This document shows, one piece after another, positions 15,089 through 26,712 of a stretch of 64,000 nucleotides of DNA. Source of the stretch: Anolis sagrei (taxonomy: Eukaryota; Chordata; Lepidosauria; Squamata; Anolidae); contig NC_090034.1 of the NCBI RefSeq assembly GCF_037176765.1, forward strand, positions 97,239,500 through 97,303,499, written 5' to 3'. The notes beneath the pieces were generated by a model that ran no database searches, was not told where the DNA came from, and was given only the letters and a program-made list of their open reading frames with translations. A program made the translations under genes and the position numbers. How positions within the stretch are numbered: the stretch's first letter is position 1; each line of letters starts with the position of its first letter.

Positions 15089-15819
15089 CAGTGTTTCCTC
15101 GACCTTCTGATGCCGCGACTCCTTAATACAGTTCCTCATGTGGTGGTGAACCCCAAGCATAACATTATTTTCGTTGCTACTTCAGAACTGTCATTTTGCT
15201 CCTGTTAGGAATCGTAATGTAAATATGTGATAAGCAGGATGTATTTTCATTCACTGGACCACATTTGGCACAAATACCCAATATGCCCAAATTTGAAATC
15301 TGATGGGTTTGGGGGGGATTGATATTGTTATTTGGGAGTTGTAGTTGCTGGGATTTATAGTTAACCTACAATCAAAGAGCACTCTGAACTCCACCAACAA
15401 TAGAACTGAACCAAACTTGGCACACACAACCCATGACCAACACAAAATACTGGAAGGGTTTGGTGGGCATTGACCGGGAGCTATAGTTCACCTACATCCA
15501 GAGAGCACTGTGGACTCAAACAATGATGGATCTGGACCAAACTTGGCATGAGTAATCAATATGCCCAAATGTGAACACTGGTGGAGTTTGTGGGAAATAG
15601 ATCTTGACATTTGGGAGTTGTAGTTGCTGGATTCTATAGTTTACCTACAATCAAAGAGCATTCCGAACCCCACCAACAATAAAATTGGGCCAAACTTCCC
15701 ACACAGAACTCCCAGGACCAACAGAAAATCCTGTGTTTTCTGATGGTCTTTGGCAACCCCCCTGACACCCCCCTCGTGACCCCTGCAGGGGTCCAGACCC
15801 CCCAGGTTGAGAAACACTG
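15089..15819 (+). mobile_element. SPIN-like hAT with perfect target duplication
   Basis: It runs from CAGTGTTTCCTCGACC to GGTTGAGAAACACTG. CTCTAACG flanks both ends (15081-15088 and 15820-15827), an exact 8-bp duplication. 731 bp, non-coding. Confidence 0.93.
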
Positions 15820-15860
15820 CTCTAACGTTTCACACATGAGTTGGAAACTTCAGTGTGGAT

Positions 15861-16797
15861 CATAGAATCATAGAGTTGGAAGAGACGTCATGGACCATCC
15901 TGTCCAACCCCCTGCCAGAAGCAGGAAAATTGCATTCAAAGCACTCCTGACAGATGGCCATCCAGCCTCTGTTTAAAAGACTCCAAAAAAGAGCCTCCAC
16001 CACACTCTGGGGCAGAGAGCTCCACTACTGAACAGCTCTCACAGTCAGGAAATTCAGATGGAATCACCCTTCTTGAAGCCATTGTTCCGCATCCTAGTCT
16101 CCAGGGCAGTGGAAATTTTTTTTGCTCCCTCCTCTCTATGACTTCCTCTCACATACTTATACATGGCTATCATGTTTCCTTTCAGCCTTCTCTTCTTCAG
16201 GCTAAACATGCCCAGCTCTTTAAGCCGCTCCTCATAGGGATTGTTCTCCAGACCCTTGATCATTTTTGTTGCCCTCCTTTAGCTTGTCAATCTCTCCCTT
16301 CAATTGTGGTGCCCAGAATTGAACACAGTATTCCAGATATGGTTTAACGAAGGCAGAATAGAGGGGGAGCATGACTTCCCTAGATCTAGACACTATGCTC
16401 CTATTGATGCAGGCCAAAATCCCATTGGCTTTTTTTCCCACCACATCACATTGTTGGCTCATGTTCACCTTCCTGTCCGCGAGGACTCCAAGATCTTTTT
16501 CACATGTACTGCTGTCAAGCCAGGCATGGTCTTTGCATTTTATTTTTTCTGCCTAAATGGAGTATCTTGCATTTGTCCCCGTTGAACTTCATTGTGTTAG
16601 TTTTTGCCATTCATCTCTCTAATCTGTTAAGATCATTTTGAATTTTGCTCCTGTCCTCTGGAGTATTGGCTATCCCTCCCAATTTGGTGTCGTCTGCAAA
16701 CTTGATGATCATGCCTTCTAACCCTTCATCTAAGTCATTAATAAAGATGTTAAACAGGAATGGGCCCAGGACGGAACCCTGCGGCACTCTGCTCGTC
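15861..16797 (-). mobile_element. CR1 LINE, 3' part, antisense
   Basis: It opens with CATAGAATCATAGAGTTGG, the reverse of the CR1 3' tail. Minus-strand reading gives [20 protein letters not shown] and, further in, the upstream RT C-terminal domain (SREVMLPLYSAFVKPYLEYC). It is 5'-truncated near CCTGCGGCACTCTGC at 16780-16797. Confidence 0.9.
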
Positions 16798-17321
16798 TAT
16801 CGAAATAGTTAAAGGTTTTGAATGAGAAAGGTTGTGCAATCTAGGAGAGACCGCAGCCGTTTGCTGTTGCTCAAGCTTACTGGGAAAGCCAAGAACCTTG
16901 CTGCTTGCCTTTGCTGGATTCTTTGAATGCTTGCAAACTACTTTTGGATTTGCAGCTTCATTTGCAGCAATGGAAATAAACTGAGGACAATGTGGTGAAG
17001 AGGCAGAAGTAGGGATCTTTGGAAAACAACCGAAAAAGGGGATTAATCAGGGCAGTTTGAGGGTTGTGCGTTTGCAAACTATGCGATCACCAGCACATAA
17101 TAGAATTCCAGGGTGTGCGATTGGGCTTTGGTGTGTTAGCTGAGTTTCAGAGCTTTGAAAAGTTCTATTCAGGGTGAGGATGAGATTAGCATTCTTTGTG
17201 GGATTCTGTGTGTTTTCCTCCCCCTGAAGGAACCTTCCTAAGCTTTGCTTCCTAATACGAGAAGTTGTCTTCTCTTATTTACTTACAGTTGTCTTCTCTT
17301 ATTTACTTACAGAGAAAAGCA
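16798..17321. other. intergenic, no feature recognised
   Basis: No repeat or exon seen, apart from a 28-base direct repeat of TTGTCTTCTCTTATTTACTT near 17262-17310. Confidence 0.35.
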
Positions 17322-17458
17322 TTGCAATTGGCCAGATATCAACTACCAGGGGCATCTGCAGCCCAGACAAGCAATTCCAGATACTGTATCATATATGGGA
17401 TATATGGGGAGACCTACAAGTTACCTGTTTTTAATGGGAGAGACAACCTAGGCATTCC
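17322..17458 (+). repeat. unclassified 135-bp repeat, copy A
   Basis: It matches 19790-19925 (for example ATCAACTACCAGGGGCAT, GAGCAATTCCAGATG against AAGCAATTCCAGATA, and GGGAGACCTA). The copies are about 85% identical by eye. It is neither an LTR nor a LINE that I can name. Confidence 0.6.
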
Positions 17459-17535
17459 AGACAACCCAGACTTGAATTAGCTTTTGAGTAGCCATAAAGT
17501 TTGCAAAATCAATTAGTGAGGCTATCTGCATAGAG

Positions 17536-18418
17536 CAGTGTTTCTCAACCATCCTAATGTCATGACCCCTTAATACAGTTCCTCGTGTTGTGATGACCCC
17601 CAACCATAAAATTATTTTTGTTGCTACTTCATAACTGCAATTTTGCTACTGATCAGCTGAAACATTCACACCTAGCTCCAGCAGACAAGAGTCCTTTGCC
17701 CCACCCTGGTCATTCCACAGATACATAAACCCATTTCCCTACTTCCAACAGACCTCACTACCTCTGAGGGTGCTTGCCATAGATGCAGGCGAAACATCAG
17801 GAGAAAATGCCTCTAGAAAATGCCATATAGTCCGGAAAAACCTACAACAACCCAAATTTGCTACTGTTATGAATTGTAATGTAAAATATCCAATATGCAG
17901 GATGTATTTTCATTCACTGGACCAAATTGAACACAAATACCTAGCATACCCAAATTTGAATACTGGTGGGGTTGGGGAGGGGATTGATTTGGTCATTTGG
18001 GAGTTGTAGTTGCTGGGATGTATAGTTCACCTACAATCAAAGAGCCTACCAATGATAGAACTGGGCCTAACTTCCCACACAGAACCCACATGCCTTGAAG
18101 GGACTTCCTGGCGCGAGCCTCCCTCCCACCTTGCACACTCCCCCTCAACTGCACAGGTGCACCACACTACCATGCGCTGACCATGCCTGTTCTCCCTTGC
18201 CCCGCTTGGAGTGTCAGAAAGAGGCTGGGCAATCACAGCAGACGAGGGCTTTGGGTGGGAGGATTCACCGTCTCTTTCCAAAAAGGAGAAGAGGGACAGT
18301 TCCAAAGGGGTTCCCAAGACCAACAGAAATATATGTTTTCTGATGGTCTTTGGCGACCCCTCAGAAACCCCCTCACGACCCCCCCAACAGGTCCCAAGCC
18401 CCAGGTTAAGAAACACAG
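17536..18418 (+). mobile_element. SPIN-like hAT, long variant, interrupted by a PLE
   Basis: It starts CAGTGTTTCTCAACCATCC and ends near GGTTAAGAAACACAG. It contains the same 250-bp insert (CCTTGAAGGGACTTCCTGG..) as the copies at 1.4 and 22.4 kb. The flanks do not form a clean 8-bp duplication. Confidence 0.82.
17652..17853 (+). mobile_element. Penelope-like element 3' end inside a hAT
   Basis: It runs from ATCAGCTGAAACATTCAC to CCTACAACAACCC. AATTTTGCTACTG (17639-17651) and AAATTTGCTACTG (17854-17866) form a 13-bp target duplication made from hAT sequence. This copy runs in one direction only. Confidence 0.88.
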
Positions 18419-18555
18419 CTCTAAGAGGAGGTGTCTTCTGAGCAGGAAACCCTTTAAGCATCATAGTGAGTCTGGTGAAATGGCTTCACTTAAAGCAGTG
18501 GTTCTCAACCTGTGAGTCCCCAGATGTTTAGAAATTCCAGCTAGTTTACAAGTTG

Positions 18556-19207
18556 GGGCATCCATAGGGAGACAAAGGTGCTTATTTATAAAGCCATTGT
18601 TCTCCCAATCCTGTTATACGCCTGCAAAACGTGGACTGTCTACAGATGTCATATGCAACTCCTGGAACGATTCCATCAGTGCTGCCTCTGAAAAATTCTG
18701 CAAATCTCTTGGGGAAGACAGGCAGACAAATGTCAGCATGCTGGAAGAAGCAAAGACCACCAGCACTGAAGTGATGCTTCTCCACCATCAACTCTGCTGG
18801 ACTGGCCACGTTATCCCAATGCCTGATCACCGTCTCCCAAAGCAGCTGCTCTACTCCAAACTCAACAATGGAAAATTGAATGTTGGTGGACAGGAAAAGA
18901 GATTTAAATATGGGCTTAAAGCCAACCTCTGGGAAGCCCTGGCCCTTGAGCACTCTAACTGGAGGTCAGCTGTGACCAGCAGTGCTGCAGAATTCAAAGA
19001 GGCACGAATGGAGGGTAAAAGGGAGAAATATGCCAAGAGGAAGTCAAGCCAACTCTGACCAGCACTGCCTTCCATCTGGAAACCAATGTCCTCACTGCAG
19101 GAGAACATGCAGATCAAGAATAGGGTTCCACAGCCACCTATGGATCCACCGCCAAGACACCACATCTGGAAGACAATAATCCTGGAGCTACGAGTGATCA
19201 TGTAAGT
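18556..19207 (+). mobile_element. LINE-V 3' part with C2H2-like finger
   Basis: Coding pieces read QLLERFHQCCL, NVSMLEEAKTTSTEVMLLHH, NVGGQEKRFK and, last, QCPHCRRTCRSRIGFHSHLW, a C2H2-like finger. The tail is TAAGTAAGTAAGTAAATATG. It is broken into several frames. Confidence 0.85.
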
Positions 19208-19285
19208 AAGTAAGTAAATATGTAACTAAGGATTTCTGGGAGTTGAAGGCCAAAACATCTGGAGACCCACAGGTTGGGAACCACT

Positions 19286-19761
19286 ATTTATTTATTTATC
19301 GTGTCAGGGGCAGACCAAACAGTTGCATTGCATTTTTAAACAAACAAAGCACAAAGTTTGCAAGCTTGGTAGTTGATTAAATGTCCTTTGACCAGTATCT
19401 GGCCACTTGGAGTGCCTCTGGTGTTGCTGCAAGAAGGTCCTCCATTGTGCATGTGGCAGGGCTCAGGCTGCATTGCAGCAGGTGGTCAGTGGTTTGCTCT
19501 TCTCCACACTCGCATGTCGTGGATTCTACTTTGTAGCCCAATTTCTTGAGGTTGGCTCTGCATTTCGTGGTGCCAGAGCGCAGTCCGTTCAGCGCCTTCC
19601 AAATTGCCCAGTTTTCTGTGTGCCCAGGGGGAGTCCCTCATTTGGTATTATCCATTGATTGAGGTTCTGGGTTTGAGCCTGCCACTTTTGGACTCTCGCT
19701 TGCTGAGGTGTTCCAGCGAGTGTCTCTGTAGATCTTAGAAAACTATAGTTTCTTGATGTAA
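19286..19761 (-). mobile_element. LINE-X 3' part, antisense, with 13-bp target duplication
   Basis: The + strand begins ATTTATTTATTTATCGTGTC (reversed tail) and then matches the reverse of 6860-7320. GTTGGGAACCACT (19273-19285) and GTTGAGAACCACT (19762-19774) flank it; the target was the end of the hAT MITE. Confidence 0.87.
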
Positions 19762-19789
19762 GTTGAGAACCACTGACTTAAAGGGAAAA

Positions 19790-20480
19790 GCAGTACAATT
19801 TGCCAGAAATCAACTACCAGGGGCATTTGCAGCCCAGATGAGCAATTCCAGATGCTGTATCATATACAGGATATATAGGGAGACCTATGAGTTACCTGTT
19901 ATTTAATAGGAGAGACAACTCAGGTATGTATCCCATACTCCCAGTCCTCCTCCAGTTCCCCTGCTCCGTTCCAGCAGAGACAAAACTGTTATCTCTCTGG
20001 CTGAACATCACCAGCAGCAGCCGGGAGGTTGTTCCGTTTGCAGAACATTGTGTTACTATATCCGTTCTTCTTCTCATTTATCAGGAACATAAAGGCAGGC
20101 GCCACTTTGCCAGGAAGGGCTGGGAGCCACCGCTGTTCCCCGTGGGGCAGGAGGGAGTTTTCCTGTTTGGACAAAAGAAGAGAAACAGCGAGAACTAGAA
20201 AGATATCTTTGTGGAGCCAGGAAAGCGCAGCCCATACGTTTGGTAGGGAAAGTGATCCACAGCTGGTCCCACTTCAATAGCAGATGGACAAGATGCTCAA
20301 TTGCTACATGGTTTGCATTGGGTCATTTGGATGATCATCTTTGCAGAAGGTTCTTGCAGGGAAGCATTTCAAGGATCACAAATTCAGCTGGTTCTTCTCT
20401 TAGCCCTCCCATCATGTCACGCAACAGTCCCTTGCAAACTAGGATACAAATTAAGTCAACTAAATATTTTCATCCTCTAT
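19790..20480 (+). repeat. unclassified repeat copy B (19790-19925), then unique DNA
   Basis: The first 135 bp match copy A at 17322-17458. The rest (19926-20480) shows no repeat or exon that I recognise. Confidence 0.5.
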
Positions 20481-20481
20481 G

Positions 20482-20616
20482 CATTGGTTCTCAACCTGTG
20501 GGTCCCCAGGTGTTTTGGCCTACAACTCCCAGAAGTCCCAGCCAGTTTACCAACTGTTAGGATTTCTGGGAGTTGAAGGCCAAAACATCTGGGGACCCAC
20601 AGATTGAGAACCACTG
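20482..20616. mobile_element. foldback hAT MITE (CAGTGGTTCTCAACCTGTGG family)
   Basis: A near-perfect hairpin: the arms read CCCAGGTGTTTTGGCCTACA and GGCCAAAACATCTGGGGACC. The flanks CCTCTATG and CCTAATGG are only a partial duplication. Confidence 0.8.
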
Positions 20617-20889
20617 CCTAATGGTAAGCATGGTATTCCTTTCATATCAAAAAACTATGTAATTCCATAAGTCAACAGTCACTTGAAGGTAAATAAGCAC
20701 ACATTTGCGTCTAGCTAGAAAGTAGATGCAGAGTGGAAGGTGAGTCCTGGCAACACAAAAACAACGCTAATTGAAATATAGATCTACTGGAGAATCTTGG
20801 CAAATGGCAACAAATCAAATTACTGCAAACTGCTGCCCTAATTAATATGGGGCTTTCCTCTTGCATGGAAAGGCTATGGAACTCAAGGA

Positions 20890-21185
20890 GACTTGAAGAG
20901 TCCACCACTTTCTGAAGCAGTATGTTGCATTAAATATGGAGGGTAATCCAATCCAACACCATTAAAGCATTCCCAAAAGATGCCCATCCATGCTATCTTG
21001 AATTCCATGACCCACTCAAGTTGGAAGGGGATCCCAAGGGCCATCTCATAACCTCTTACTGTTAAGCAGGTGTACACCACTAAAGCATTCCTTAAAGATG
21101 TCCACTACACCTCTGTTTGAAGACCTCCAAAGGAGAGAAGTCCACCACCCTCCAAATCAGCATGTTCCCTGAAATATGAAGGGCA
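20890..21185 (-). mobile_element. CR1-like 3' end, single unit of the family in the 25-kb palindrome
   Basis: The + strand reads TTAAATATGGAGGGTAATCC, then GAAGACCTCCAAAGGAG and CCACCACCCTCCAAATCAGC, the same as the right arm of the palindrome at 25.8-26.5 kb. It corresponds to the end of a CR1 ORF and 3' UTR in reverse. Confidence 0.75.
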
Positions 21186-21695
21186 ACAGACAGAAGGGCA
21201 AGCTGGAACAGAAGGGCAAGCTGGAATGTGTCCAGAGGAGGGCGACTAAAATGATCAAGGGTTTGGAGAACAAGCCCTACGAGGAGCGGCTTAAGGAGCT
21301 GGGCATGTTTAGCCTGAAGAAGAGAAGGCTGAGAGGAGATATGATAGCCATGTATAAATATGTGAGAGGAAGGCACAGGGAGGAGGGAGCAAGCTTGTTT
21401 TCTGCTTCCTTGGAGACTAGGACGCAATGGAACAATGGCTTCAAACTACAAGAAAGGAGATTCCATCTGAACATGAGGAAGAACTTCCTGACTGTGAGAG
21501 CTGTTCAGCAGTGGAACTCTCTGCCCCGGAGTGTGTTGGAGGCTCCTTTTTTGGAAACTTTTAAACAGAGGCTGGATGGCCGTCTGTCGGGGGTGCTTTG
21601 AATGCAATTTTCCTGCTTCTTGGCAGGGGGTTGGACTGGATGGCCCATGAGGTCTCTTCCAACTCTGTGATTCTATAATTCTATATATGCATAGA
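21186..21695 (+). mobile_element. CR1 LINE 3' end, sense
   Basis: A 141-aa frame (21176-21601) reads CVQRRATKMIKGLENKPYEE, then [20 protein letters not shown] and FLTVRAVQQWNSLPR, the CR1 C-terminal signature, followed by the 3' UTR and an ATTCTATA tail. The frame is open and quite young. 21718-21830 is a further antisense CR1 tip. Confidence 0.92.
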
Positions 21696-21830
21696 TCAGT
21701 TTCCCAGGACATTACAGTTAGAATCACAGACTTCTAGAGTTGGCAGTCGAACTCTTCCATGCAAGAACACACAATCAAAGCATCCCTGACAGATGGCCAC
21801 CCAGCCTCTGCTTACTTCTTTACCATTGCC

Positions 21831-22160
21831 CTTTGAGAGTCGGGGACATACTTCAGAGCAGAGAGTTAAGAAGGATAAATCTCCCCCCATCCCTATGTCC
21901 AATTCTTCCATTTCTCTCTCAAACCAGGGACTGAAAGTGGAGCCAGTCTCACCTGGCCAAACAGGTTTTACAGGATCCAGAAGCAACAGAGGAGGCGGAA
22001 AAAGGATCTTTGGATGAATTGTGCGTGCCACAGTATGGCAACAGTTTAGCTGTGTGAGCGGAGTAAAATAAAGTTATTGCTACCATATAAGAATTCTGCA
22101 TTTACATTTGCCTACCATTCCTGGATTTTTAACATTGCTGGGTGCACCTAACCTATAGAA
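21831..22160. other. intergenic, no feature recognised
   Basis: AATAAA near 22067 follows a short open stretch, but no gene model could be supported. Confidence 0.3.
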
Positions 22161-23335
22161 CAGTGTTACTCAACCTGGGGGTTGAGACCCCTGGGGAGGG
22201 GTCACAAAGGGGTTTCAGAGGGGTCGCCAAAGACGATCAGACCAAAGATAATTTCTGATGGTCTTACAACCCTTTGGCAGAGAAGTCTGAAGATCTCTCC
22301 ACCTGTCCTTCTCTTCCTTTTTGGGAACAGATGGAAAATCCTCCCACCAAAAGCCTTCCACCTGCTGTGATTGGCAGGCCTCTCAGCCAAGGGGAGGGAG
22401 GAGCAGGCGTGCTCGGCACATGGCAATGTGGGACACATGTGCAGGCGAGGGAGAGCGTGCGAGGCTGGAGGGAGGCTCATGCCAGTGAGACTCTTCAAGG
22501 CATCGGGGTTCTGTATGGAACGTTGGGTCCAATTCTATTATTGGTGAAGTTCAGAATGCTCTTTGATTGTAGGTGAACTATGAATCCCAGCAACTATAAC
22601 TCCCAAATGTCAAGGTCTATTTTCCCCAAAGTCCATCAGTGTTCGTATTTGGGCTTATTGAGTATTCATGACAAGTTTGGTCCAGATCCATCATTGTTTG
22701 AGTCCACAGTGCTCACTGGATGTACATGAACTATAAATCCCAGCAACTACAACTCCCAAATGTCAAGGTCTATTTTCCCCAAACTCCACAAGTGTTCACA
22801 TTCGGGCTTATTGAGTATACATGCCAAGTTTGGTCCAGATCCATCATTGTTTGAATCCACAGTGCTCATTGGATGCAGGTGAACTACAGCTCCCAAACTC
22901 AAGGTCAATGCCCACCAAACCTTTTCAGTATTTTCTGTTGGTCATGGGAGTTCCGTGTGTCAAGATTGGTTCGATTCCATTGTTGGTGTTCAAATGCTCT
23001 TTGATTGTAGATCCCAGCAACTACAACTCCTAAGTCTCAAGGTCTATTTTCCACAAACTCCACCAATGTTCAAATTTGGGCATACTGAGTATTTGTGCCA
23101 AGTGTGGTCCAGATCCATCATTGTTTGAGTCCACAGTGCTCATTGGATGTAGGCAAACTACAAATCCCAAACTCAAGATCAATGCCCACCAAGCCCTTCC
23201 AGTATTTTCTGTTGGTCATAGGAGTTCTGTGTGCCAAGATTGGTTCAATTCTATTGTTGGTAGAGTTCAGAATGCTCTTTGATTGTAGATGAACTATAAA
23301 TCCCAGCAACTACAACTTCCAAATGACAAAATCAA
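22161..23335 (-). mobile_element. SPIN-like hAT, reverse, internally expanded, one end missing
   Basis: It begins CAGTGTTACTCAACCTGGGG, the right end of the family reversed. The block AGGTCTATTTTCC recurs at about 22612, 22766 and 23039, each with CCAGATCCATCATTGTTTGA following, so the body has been tandemly expanded. It stops near 23335 without the second terminus. Confidence 0.82.
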
Positions 23336-23369
23336 AAAGCTTAAGCGACTTATTAAGCGAGTTTTAAAA

Positions 23370-23402
<33 letters not shown>

Positions 23403-24735
23403 TAGCGGGTAATGAGTTCTTTTTAACAGCAGTCCTGGGAGACATAGTTTCTCAGGCTTGGAAAACATAGTCTTCAGAATCCCTGGGTTGAGTTAGGTCC
23501 CAAAAGAGGCCAGAGTGTGTGCTCTGAGATAGGGAGGGTGGCAGGAGAGAAGAGCTTAAACTATCAAAGGCTTTCTAATGGGGGGAACCAGCTATCCGGA
23601 AAGAGAAGAAAAGGGGAAAGGCCGAATTACAGTAAGGAGAGGTACATGATGGCTGGGAAAAGATACATTACAGCAAGAGAAGCACAGAGTTTAGGGTAAC
23701 CAATTTATTAAGGGATCATAGGCAGTCTGTAGCTAGTTTCCTGATTGTCTGGACATGCGCAGAGCCAAACAGGTACACTTTAAGTGTCTGCAGCCTTTGG
23801 AACTCTCTGCTGCAGGCACGAAAGGAACAAATAATAATTTTGCAGGGGGATTTCATGCAACACTGTCCCAATGATAACTTTGTATCTTAAAATGTGGCTG
23901 ATTCTCCTTGGAAAGGCAGAAAACAAGTGGGGGTCCACTTTGTGCAGTGTTTTTCTGTCTCTATCTGAAATGGAAAATATAGCCTTGCTTCCCAGCAATG
24001 TTTTGGTGTTGTGGGGGGGGGGGGGGGGTGTATGATGGAGGGGATGTTTCCTGCTTTTCCTATTAAATACTGGCCTGGAAACCCCCCTCGGGGTCACGCA
24101 TCCCAGGGAAAAACAGGAAACATCCGAGCGGTTACTGGAAAGTTGAAAGTGAGGGATAGACTTTCAGTGGGTCCTTGGGGGCAAAAGTCGCTCTGTTCAG
24201 CAAAAATGCCTCTTGCTTTTTGGACATCACGGGACACTGAGTTGGGCAGGGACAACACTCAGTATTGGTGTATAGACACTGCAGAATTAATGCAGAGGAC
24301 CCAATCAGAAGGGAGGAGAGTTATAGGGGACCCACTCACTCATTGGGGTTTGGGACCTTGTGTCCCCTGAAGTCACCCCCTAAAGAAAAAGCCCCTCTTT
24401 TACCCAGGAAGGGATTTGGTTTTTCCATACAAAATACAATGGATGTTTCACAGGCACCATATGATACCCATAGCCCTGAAGGTCATTGGATACAAAAGGC
24501 TTTCAGCATTTCATTGTTTCCTATCCTACAATGAGCCTGCTTCATGACACTGAATCCTAGAACTTCCACAATGGATGGGATTTCAAGACTGTTGGAACAT
24601 GCAAAAAGCTGATTGGTTGGGTCTCACCCAGAAGCTAGCTGAGCCTGGGAGTTTTGGCAACAGTTACATGTTTAAGTTTTCTGTGCAGAAGCTTGCCAAG
24701 ATAACTTTGCATTTTTGCTTCTTGGCTGCTGGACC
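23336..24735. other. mostly unique intergenic DNA; (TTA)n and an 18-G run
   Basis: (TTA)n at 23369-23402 and a G run near 24012-24028. No exon or named repeat recognised otherwise. Confidence 0.45.
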
Positions 24736-26496
24736 GATTTTCTGCCTTGATGTTCTGGGATATAGGGCTGTGTGGAAGGACCATTAGGAAATGTAACAAA
24801 AAAGGAGGAAGGAAAACCTTATAATGGTGTTGGATTCGATGACCTTTGGGTTACCCTCCATATTCAATGTGACATACTGCATTTGTTTACCCTCCATATT
24901 TTGGGGAACATGATGATTTGGAGGGTGGTGGACTTCCCTCCTTTGGAGATCTTCAAACAGAGGTGTAGGGGGCATCTTTAAGGAGTGCTTTAGTGGTGTA
25001 CACCTGCCTAACAGTAAGAGGTTAGACTAGATGGTCCTTCCAACTTAAGTCGGAGATGGACTTCAACGTAGGATGGATGGACATCTTTTGGGAATGCTTT
25101 AATGGTGTTGGATTACATGACTTTTGGATTACCCTCCATATTTAATGCAACATACTGCTTTTGGTTACCCTCCATATTTCAGGGAAAATGCTGATTTGGA
25201 GGGTGATAGACATCCCTCCTTTGGAGGTCTTCAAACAGAGGTGTAGTGGATATTTAAGGAGTGCTTTAGTGGTGTACATCGGCCTTACAGTTAGACTAGA
25301 TGGCCCTTGGGATTCCCTTCCAACTTGAGTCGGTGATGGACTTCAACGTAGGATGGATGGACATCTTTTAGGAATGCTTTAATGGTATTGGATTAGATTA
25401 CCTTTGGGTCACCCTCCATATTTAATGCAACGTGTCCTTCACATGGACACCAAAGGACCATTTGACTCTCTCTCAAAATATATTGTGTGAGTCAAAGCAA
25501 CTGTTCTCATGACTATATATGTTGCACTGCATAACAAAGAGTAAACACCTTATTCTTTACTGATCATCTGTGTGGTATATATTTTCTCTAGCAAGATAGT
25601 GTGTGGATTGGTAAAGACATGAATTACGCGTGATTTTTACTCCACCACAAAGAGGCATCTAAGCAAACTGTTGTTCTTGTTGTTGTTGTCACCACACTTT
25701 CATCTCTTCAATACACAACTTAAGCCTATCCAAAAGATGCCAACCCAATTTCTGCTTGAAGGCCCCTAAAGAAGAAGAGTCCACCACTTTCTGAAGCAGC
25801 ACGTTGCATTAAATATGGAGGGTAATCCAAAAGTCATGTAACCCAACGTCATTAAAGCATTCCCAAAAGATGTCTATCCATCCTACGTTGAAGTCCATCA
25901 CCGACTCAAGTTGGAAGGGCCATCTAGTCTAACTTCTTACTGTTAGGCACTAAAGCACTCCTTAAAGATGCCCCCTACACCTCTGTTTGAAGACCTCCAA
26001 AGGAGGGAAGTCCACCACCCTCCAAATCTGCATTTTCCCTGAAATATGGAGGGTAACCAAAAACAGTATGTTGCATTAAATATGGAGGGTAACCCAAAGG
26101 TCATGTAATCCAACACCATTAAAGCATTCCCAAAAGATGTCTATCCATCCTACGTTGAAGTCCATCACCGACTCAAGTTGGAAGGGGATCCCAAGGACCA
26201 TCTAGTCTAACCTCCTACAGTGAGGCAGGTGTACATTACTAAAGCACTCCTTAAAGATGCCCACTACATCTCTATTTGAAGACCTTCAAAGAAGGAAAGC
26301 CCACCACCCTCCAAATCAGCATATTCCCCAAAATATGGAGGGTAAACGAAAGCAGTATGTTGCATTAAATATGGATGGTAACCCAAAGGTCATCGAATCC
26401 AACACCATTATAAGGTTTTCCTTCCTCCTTTTTTGCTACATTTCCTAAGGGCTCCTCCAGACAGCCCTATATCCCAGAACATCAAGGCAGAAAATC
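24736..26496. repeat. large palindrome of CR1-derived tandem units
   Basis: The left arm (24736-25433) and right arm (25800-26496) are inverted copies about 700 bp long, with a 366-bp spacer. The outer ends pair GATTTTCTGCCTTGATGTTC with its complement. Each arm holds about 2.5 tandem units of 280 bp (GGTGTTGGATT near 24826, 25106 and, as GGTATTGGATT, 25385). The units are CR1-like 3' ends. Confidence 0.88.
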
Positions 26497-26700
26497 CCAC
26501 AACATCTGCTTTGAACTGGAATATATGGCAGTGTGGACTAAGATAACCCAGTTCAAAGCAGGGCAAACTTTTGGACCAACATAAACTTAACAATATTTCA
26601 GTGGAAGATCCCAGGGGCCATACAGTCCAACCTCCTTCTGCCATGCAGGAAAAACACAATCAAAGCACCCACAACAGATGGCCATTCAGTCATTGTAACA
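26448..26700. mobile_element. MITE piece and CR1 3' tip
   Basis: 26448-26575 has CATCTGCTTTGAACTGG and GGCAGTGTGGACTA, a MITE family also seen at 49.1 and 53.2 kb. 26595-26700 is a CR1 tail in reverse (GGGGCCATACAGTCCAACCT). Confidence 0.6.
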
Positions 26701-26712
26701 ACAACAACAACA

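Larger units (their letters stand above)
18496..19775. mobile_element. foldback hAT MITE expanded by two LINE insertions
   Basis: The left end is CAGTGGTTCTCAACCTGTG and the right end GTTGAGAACCACTG. ACTTAAAG flanks both ends exactly (18488-18495 and 19776-19783). The short MITE body is split by LINE-V (about 18556-19207) and LINE-X (19286-19761). Confidence 0.88.

Noticed and set aside
17265-17480. Small exon-like frame repeated at 19.8 kb
   Set aside because: The two copies do not keep a common frame or splice sites; treated as an unnamed repeat.
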